Shown here: piece after piece, positions 4,411-8,899 of the stretch
How the letters are laid out: each line of letters begins with the position of its first letter
Position numbering within the stretch: the stretch's first letter is position 1
NCBI GenBank assembly: GCA_003250275.1
Contig: QKGW01000088.1
Coordinates: forward strand, 1-8,899
Direction of reading: 5' to 3'
DNA: 8,899 nt
Source of the DNA: Alphaproteobacteria bacterium
GTDB taxonomy: Bacteria; Pseudomonadota; Alphaproteobacteria; Rhodospirillales; Rhodospirillaceae
The notes under the pieces: model-generated
Told to the model about the DNA's origin: nothing
Seen by the model: the letters and a program-made list of their open reading frames with translations, nothing else
Database searches by the model: none
Program-made: the position numbers and the translations under genes

Positions 4411-5355
4411 ATGCGCGCAGTGGTTTTCCCGGGGCAGGGTTCGCAGGCCGTCGGCATGGGCAAGGAGCTCGCCGCGACGTTTTCGGTCGCGCGGGAAGTG
4501 TTCGCCGAGGTCGAGGACGCCCTTGAGCAGAAACTCACGCAGATGATGTTCGAAGGTCCCGAGCAGGACCTGATGATGACCGAAAATACCCAGCCGGCCC
4601 TGATGTCGGTGAGCGTCGCGATCATGCGCGTGCTCGATAAGGAATACGGTGTCCGCCTCCCGAACATCGCGACCTACGTCGCGGGCCACTCGCTCGGCGA
4701 ATATTCGGCGCTGTGCGCCTCGGGCGCGCTCCGCCTCGGCGATACCGCCCGCCTGCTGCGCACCCGTGGCCGCGCGATGCAGAAGGCCGTGCCGTTCGGC
4801 ATGGGCGCGATGGCCGCGATCCTCGGCCTCGACGCCGAGCAGGCCCGCACCCTCTCGCAGGAAGCCTCGGAAGGCGAGATCTGCGAAGCGGCGAACGACA
4901 ACGCGCCCGGCCAGGTGGTGGTTTCCGGTCACGTCGGCGCGGTGAAGCGCGCGATCGAGATCGCGAAGAAGCTCGGCGTCAAGCGCTCGGTGCTGCTGCC
5001 GGTGTCCGCTCCGTTCCACTGCGCGCTGATGCGCCCGGCGGCCGAGACGATGCGCGAAGCGCTGTCGCAGGTCGAGCTGGTCGCCCCGGTGGTTCCGGTG
5101 GTCGCCAACGTCACCGCCCGCGCCACCGACGACCCGGAGGAAATCCGCAAGCTCCTCGTCGAGCAGGTCTGCGGTTCGGTCCGCTGGCGCGAGAGCGTGC
5201 AGTTCATGAAGGGCAACGGCATCAACACCCTCGTCGAGGTCGGCTCCGGCCGCGTGCTGTCGGGCCTCGCCAAGCGCATCGACCGCGAGATGGACGGCCT
5301 GCCGGTCGGCTCCCTCGAGGAGATCGAAGCGTTCGCGAAGGCCGTCGCCGCCTGA
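4411..5355 (+). CDS. fabD: Malonyl-CoA:ACP transacylase
   Basis: FabD moves the malonyl group from CoA to holo-ACP, supplying the extender for fatty acid elongation in the cytoplasm. The 314-residue product is the usual length. It shows the oxyanion motif PGQGSQ (7-12), the nucleophile elbow GHSLGEYSA (92-100) with catalytic Ser94, Arg119 in RTRGRAM that binds the malonyl carboxylate, the catalytic His203 in PFHC (201-204), and VEVGSGRVL (275-283) near the C-terminus. The ATG at 4411 has GGAGG 8 bases upstream. It opens the fab cluster and is divergent from rpsF. A terminator just after its stop separates it partly from fabG. Confidence 0.98.
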   Translation: MRAVVFPGQGSQAVGMGKELAATFSVAREVFAEVEDALEQKLTQMMFEGPEQDLMMTENTQPALMSVSVAIMRVLDKEYGVRLPNIATYVAGHSLGEYSALCASGALRLGDTARLLRTRGRAMQKAVPFGMGAMAAILGLDAEQARTLSQEASEGEICEAANDNAPGQVVVSGHVGAVKRAIEIAKKLGVKRSVLLPVSAPFHCALMRPAAETMREALSQVELVAPVVPVVANVTARATDDPEEIRKLLVEQVCGSVRWRESVQFMKGNGINTLVEVGSGRVLSGLAKRIDREMDGLPVGSLEEIEAFAKAVAA

Positions 5356-5367
5356 GTATCCTTGGAG

Positions 5368-5405
5368 CCGCCCGGTGCCGCGTTGCCGCGCCGGGCGGTT
5401 TCTTT
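5368..5405 (+). terminator. Intrinsic terminator after fabD
   Basis: CCGCCCGG (5368-5375) pairs perfectly with CCGGGCGG (5391-5398), with a 15-base loop that can fold a little further, and TTTCTTT follows directly (5399-5405). It starts 12 bases past the fabD stop. fabG begins 55 bases further on, so fabG must depend on readthrough or on a promoter in the short gap; the only -10-like sequence I see is TATCAT at 5422-5427, with no good -35. Confidence 0.75.
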
Positions 5406-5460
5406 GTGCGCGAAAGCCGCCTATCATCGGCGGCGGCAAGAACAATAAAGAGCAAGGCTG

Positions 5461-6210
5461 ATGTTTGATTTGACCGATAAGTGCGCCCTCGTCACGGGCG
5501 CGTCCGGGGGGATCGGTTCCGCAATCGCCAAGGCGCTCGCCGCCCGCGGCGCGACCGTCGCCCTCTCCGGCACCCGCAAGGATGCCCTCGACGCGGTCGC
5601 CGCGGAAATCGAGGCCGTGCATCCCGGCAAGGCGATCGTGATCGCCGCCAATCTTTCCGACCCCGCCGACACCGATCGCCTCGCCGCCGAGGCGGAGAAG
5701 GCGATGGGCCGCATCGACATTCTCGTCAACAACGCGGGCCTGACCCGCGACGGGCTCGCGATGCGGATGAAGGACGAGGACTGGCAGACGGTCCTCGACG
5801 TCAACCTCACCGCCGCCTTCCGCCTCACCCGCGCCGCGATGCGCGGGATGATGAAGCGCCGTTACGGCCGCGTCATCGGCATTTCCTCGGTGGTGGGCGT
5901 GATGGGCAATCCCGGCCAGGCGAACTACGCCGCCTCCAAGGCCGGTCTGATCGGCATGACCAAGGCGCTTGCGCACGAGCTTGCCGCTCGCAATATCACC
6001 GTCAACTGCGTCGCACCCGGTATGATCGCGACGCCGATGACCGACGTTCTGACCGAAGACCAGCGTCAGCGGATGTTCGCGTCGATCCCGGCGGGCCGTT
6101 TCGGCACCTCCGAGGACGTCGCCGCCGCGGTGGTGTATCTCGCGGCCGAGGAGGCCGCCTATGTCACCGGCCAGACCCTCCATGTCAACGGTGGCATGGC
6201 GATGATCTGA
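5461..6210 (+). CDS. fabG: 3-oxoacyl-ACP reductase
   Basis: FabG is the NADPH-dependent short-chain dehydrogenase/reductase that carries out the first reduction of each elongation cycle, 3-oxoacyl-ACP to (R)-3-hydroxyacyl-ACP. The 249-residue product is the usual length. It shows the cofactor loop TGASGGIG (12-19), NNAG (90-93), the catalytic tetrad Asn115, Ser143, Tyr156 and Lys160 (YAASK at 156-160), and VAPGMIATPM (184-193). It ends in VTGQTLHVNGGMAM, typical of FabG. The Shine-Dalgarno upstream of ATG 5461 is modest (AAAGAG and CAAGG). Its position between fabD and acpP separates it from the many other SDR enzymes that share these motifs. Confidence 0.97.
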   Translation: MFDLTDKCALVTGASGGIGSAIAKALAARGATVALSGTRKDALDAVAAEIEAVHPGKAIVIAANLSDPADTDRLAAEAEKAMGRIDILVNNAGLTRDGLAMRMKDEDWQTVLDVNLTAAFRLTRAAMRGMMKRRYGRVIGISSVVGVMGNPGQANYAASKAGLIGMTKALAHELAARNITVNCVAPGMIATPMTDVLTEDQRQRMFASIPAGRFGTSEDVAAAVVYLAAEEAAYVTGQTLHVNGGMAMI

Positions 6211-6336
6211 GCCTTGGGAGCGCCAACGGCCGGGACCTACCCGATCGCTGGTCTTCCCTGGGAAAGTATGGTAGTGAACGGGCCACTTGGCCGGATTGAT
6301 CGCGGCGGAAACCGCCGGGGCCGTCGCGGAAAGAGG

Positions 6337-6366
6337 TTCCTCCGGGAAACCGGAACATTGTAAAAT
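6337..6366 (+). promoter_or_regulatory. Putative acpP promoter with GAAA-loop inverted repeat
   Basis: TAAAAT (6361-6366) is a good -10 in the AT-rich patch before acpP; TTCCTC (6337-6342) is a weak -35 at 18 bases. Within the spacer lies TCCGG-GAAA-CCGGA (6341-6354). A second hairpin, CGGCGG-AAA-CCGCCG (6303-6317), is upstream, and both share the 8-mer GGAAACCG (6307-6314 and 6345-6352). Transcription from here would give a leader of about 25 bases. The rest of the 185-base fabG-acpP gap shows only minor palindromes. Confidence 0.4.
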
Positions 6367-6395
6367 AAGCAACCCAACGAGCGAGAGACAAACCA

Positions 6396-6632
6396 ATGAG
6401 TGATGTCGCCGAACGCGTGAAGAAGATCGTCGTCGAGCACCTGGGTGTCGAGGAAGACAAGGTGACCGACAACGCCAGCTTCATCGATGACCTGGGCGCC
6501 GACAGCCTGGACACCGTCGAGCTGGTGATGGCTTTCGAGGAAGAGTTCGGTATCGAGATCCCGGACGACGCCGCCGAGAAGATCCTCACGGTGAACGACG
6601 CGATTTCCTTCATTTCGAAGAACAACGGCTGA
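6396..6632 (+). CDS. acpP: Acyl carrier protein
   Basis: ACP carries growing acyl chains on a 4'-phosphopantetheine arm and is the central partner of FabD, FabG and FabF. The 78-residue acidic product has the canonical attachment motif GADSLDTVELVM (34-45), with Ser37 as the modified residue, and the family's EEEFGIEIPDDAAEKI segment (48-63). The start at 6396 gives the normal N-terminus; GAGAG lies 8 bases upstream. It has a putative promoter of its own and a strong terminator right after it, which suits its need for much higher expression than the enzymes beside it. Confidence 0.99.
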   Translation: MSDVAERVKKIVVEHLGVEEDKVTDNASFIDDLGADSLDTVELVMAFEEEFGIEIPDDAAEKILTVNDAISFISKNNG

Positions 6633-6642
6633 TCGCCGCAAC

Positions 6643-6676
6643 GGGACCGTCCCCCTTGCGGGGATGGTCCCCTTTT
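6643..6676 (+). terminator. Intrinsic terminator after acpP
   Basis: A 12-bp stem with one G-T pair forms between GGGACCGTCCCC (6643-6654) and GGGGATGGTCCC (6660-6671), with a 5-base loop, then C and TTTT (6673-6676). It starts 10 bases past the acpP stop and probably ends most acpP transcripts. The remaining 110 bases before fabF contain GTCCGC (6721-6726) facing GCGGAC (6739-6744) and no clear promoter. Confidence 0.88.
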
Positions 6677-6786
6677 GTCCCTGGCGCGCGCTCGCAGACC
6701 GCGCCTTGCCGTGGGACCGCGTCCGCACGCGTCGACCGGCGGACGGACGTGATCTTCCCTAAAACGACAATGGGTGGACGAAAAAC

Positions 6787-8046
<1,260 letters not shown>

Positions 8047-8056
8047 GGACCGGGTG

Positions 8057-8899
8057 ATGGCGGCGTTGCGCCGGATCGGCGTTGCTCTCGTCGCCCTCAT
8101 CGCGCTCGCCGTCGCGGCGGGCATCGTCGTCTACGTCAAGGGCCGGGAGGCGTTCGTCGCCCCCGGCCCTTCGACGTCCGAAACCGTCCTCGTGGTGCCG
8201 CGCGGCGCGACGGTGGAGCGGATCGCGAACCAGCTCGCCGAGGCGGGGGTGATCGCCGATCCGCTGGTGTTCCGCTTCGGCGTGCGCCTCGCGGGCATGG
8301 GCCCGCGCCTCAAGGCGGGCGAATACGCCTTCCCCGCACAGGTCTCGGCGGAAGGGGCGATGGCGATCGTCGCCTCCGGCAAGGTGGTGCAGCACCGCCT
8401 CACCATCCCCGAAGGTTGGACGGTCAAGCAGGCGCTCGCTGCGGTCGCCGACGCGCCCGCGCTCGACGGCGAGGTGCCGGCGAACCTCACCGAGGGCGAA
8501 CTGCTGCCCGAGACCTATGCCTACGTGCGCGGCGAGGAGCGCGCGAAGCTGGTGGCGCGGATGAAGGCGGCGATGGAAACCACGCTCGCCGACGCCTGGA
8601 CTGGCCGCGACGAGAACCTGCCGCTCAAGACCCCCGAGGAGGCGCTCACCCTCGCCTCGATCGTCGAACGCGAAACCGGCGTCGACGGCGAGCGCCCGCA
8701 CGTCGCCGCGGTGTTCCTCAACCGCCTGCGCCTCGGGATGCGCCTGCAGTCCGACCCGACGGTGATCTACGGCCTCTCCGACGGCGACGGCACCCTGCCG
8801 CGCGGCCTCACCCGCAAGGACCTCGACGCCGCGCACCCCTACAACACCTACGTCGTTTCCGGGCTGCCGCCGGGGCCGATCGCGCTGCCCGGACGCGAT
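8057..8899 (+). CDS. mltG: Endolytic murein transglycosylase MltG (C-terminus cut by window end)
   Basis: MltG (YceG) is an inner-membrane lytic transglycosylase that cleaves nascent glycan strands and is thought to set their length. The frame is open from 8057 to the window end, 281 codons. A single membrane helix is at about residues 6-27, followed by a LysM-like segment (about 43-92, VVPRGATVERIANQL to LKAGEYAFP). The catalytic domain contains ELLPETYAY (148-156), LASIVERET (199-207) with probable catalytic Glu204, VFLNRLRLGMRLQSDPTVIYG (219-239) and PYNTYVVSGLPPGPIALPG (261-279). Only the last few dozen residues, including the usual N-P-rich end, are missing. AAGGA lies 7 bases before the ATG and overlaps the fabF stop, which suggests coupling. 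A GTG at 8054 directly before the ATG is an alternative start. fabF-mltG adjacency is common in proteobacteria. Confidence 0.96.
   Translation, partial: MAALRRIGVALVALIALAVAAGIVVYVKGREAFVAPGPSTSETVLVVPRGATVERIANQLAEAGVIADPLVFRFGVRLAGMGPRLKAGEYAFPAQVSAEGAMAIVASGKVVQHRLTIPEGWTVKQALAAVADAPALDGEVPANLTEGELLPETYAYVRGEERAKLVARMKAAMETTLADAWTGRDENLPLKTPEEALTLASIVERETGVDGERPHVAAVFLNRLRLGMRLQSDPTVIYGLSDGDGTLPRGLTRKDLDAAHPYNTYVVSGLPPGPIALPGRD

Noticed and set aside
5416..5434. GCCGCC facing GGCGGC before fabG as an operator
   Set aside because: Six-base GC complementarity is expected by chance at this base composition, and nothing else supports it.
4372..6396. A 674-codon minus-strand open frame opposite fabD and fabG
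   Set aside because: Both genes beneath it show complete catalytic motifs on the plus strand. The antisense product is His/Arg/Gly/Ala-rich without recognisable domains.

Overview
This is a GC-rich stretch of core bacterial chromosome, most likely from an alphaproteobacterium. The gene order points that way: fabD-fabG-acpP-fabF-mltG running one way, divergent from rpsF-rpsR-rplI, with dnaB and alr further along on the same strand as the ribosomal genes. Rhodospirillales-like is my best guess from arrangement and protein style; no 16S or other marker is present to confirm it. I see no tRNA, rRNA, CRISPR array, insertion sequence or phage gene.

Minus strand, in direction of transcription from about 4300 down to 1: rpsF (S6), rpsR (S18) and rplI (L9) form a ribosomal protein unit that ends in a strong intrinsic terminator at 2762-2794. 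Next come two small secreted proteins of one family (RcnB/CigR-like), tandem paralogues lodged between rplI and dnaB. They are the only accessory-looking genes here. Then follow the replicative helicase dnaB and the first 42 codons of alr (alanine racemase), whose ribosome binding site lies in the end of dnaB.

Plus strand, from about 4330 to the end: fabD, fabG, acpP and fabF encode malonyl loading, the first reduction, the acyl carrier and the condensing enzyme of type II fatty acid synthesis. mltG (septal murein transglycosylase) follows, cut by the window end. Terminators after fabD and after acpP split this cluster, so acpP is probably made from its own short transcript, while fabF and mltG look translationally linked.

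The protein-coding content is conventional and I found no new multi-gene system. The most interesting signals are non-coding and sit just upstream of dnaB: a perfect 22-bp palindrome made of two head-to-head DnaA-box consensus sequences, then a perfect 13-bp inverted repeat that would fold the dnaB Shine-Dalgarno and start codon into a stem, with a six-codon leader ORF forming the other arm. Together they suggest that helicase expression is tied to DnaA and to translation of the leader. Other items are an 11-bp hairpin between rpsR and rplI, a structured rpsF leader, and an inverted repeat over the putative promoter of one CigR-like gene.
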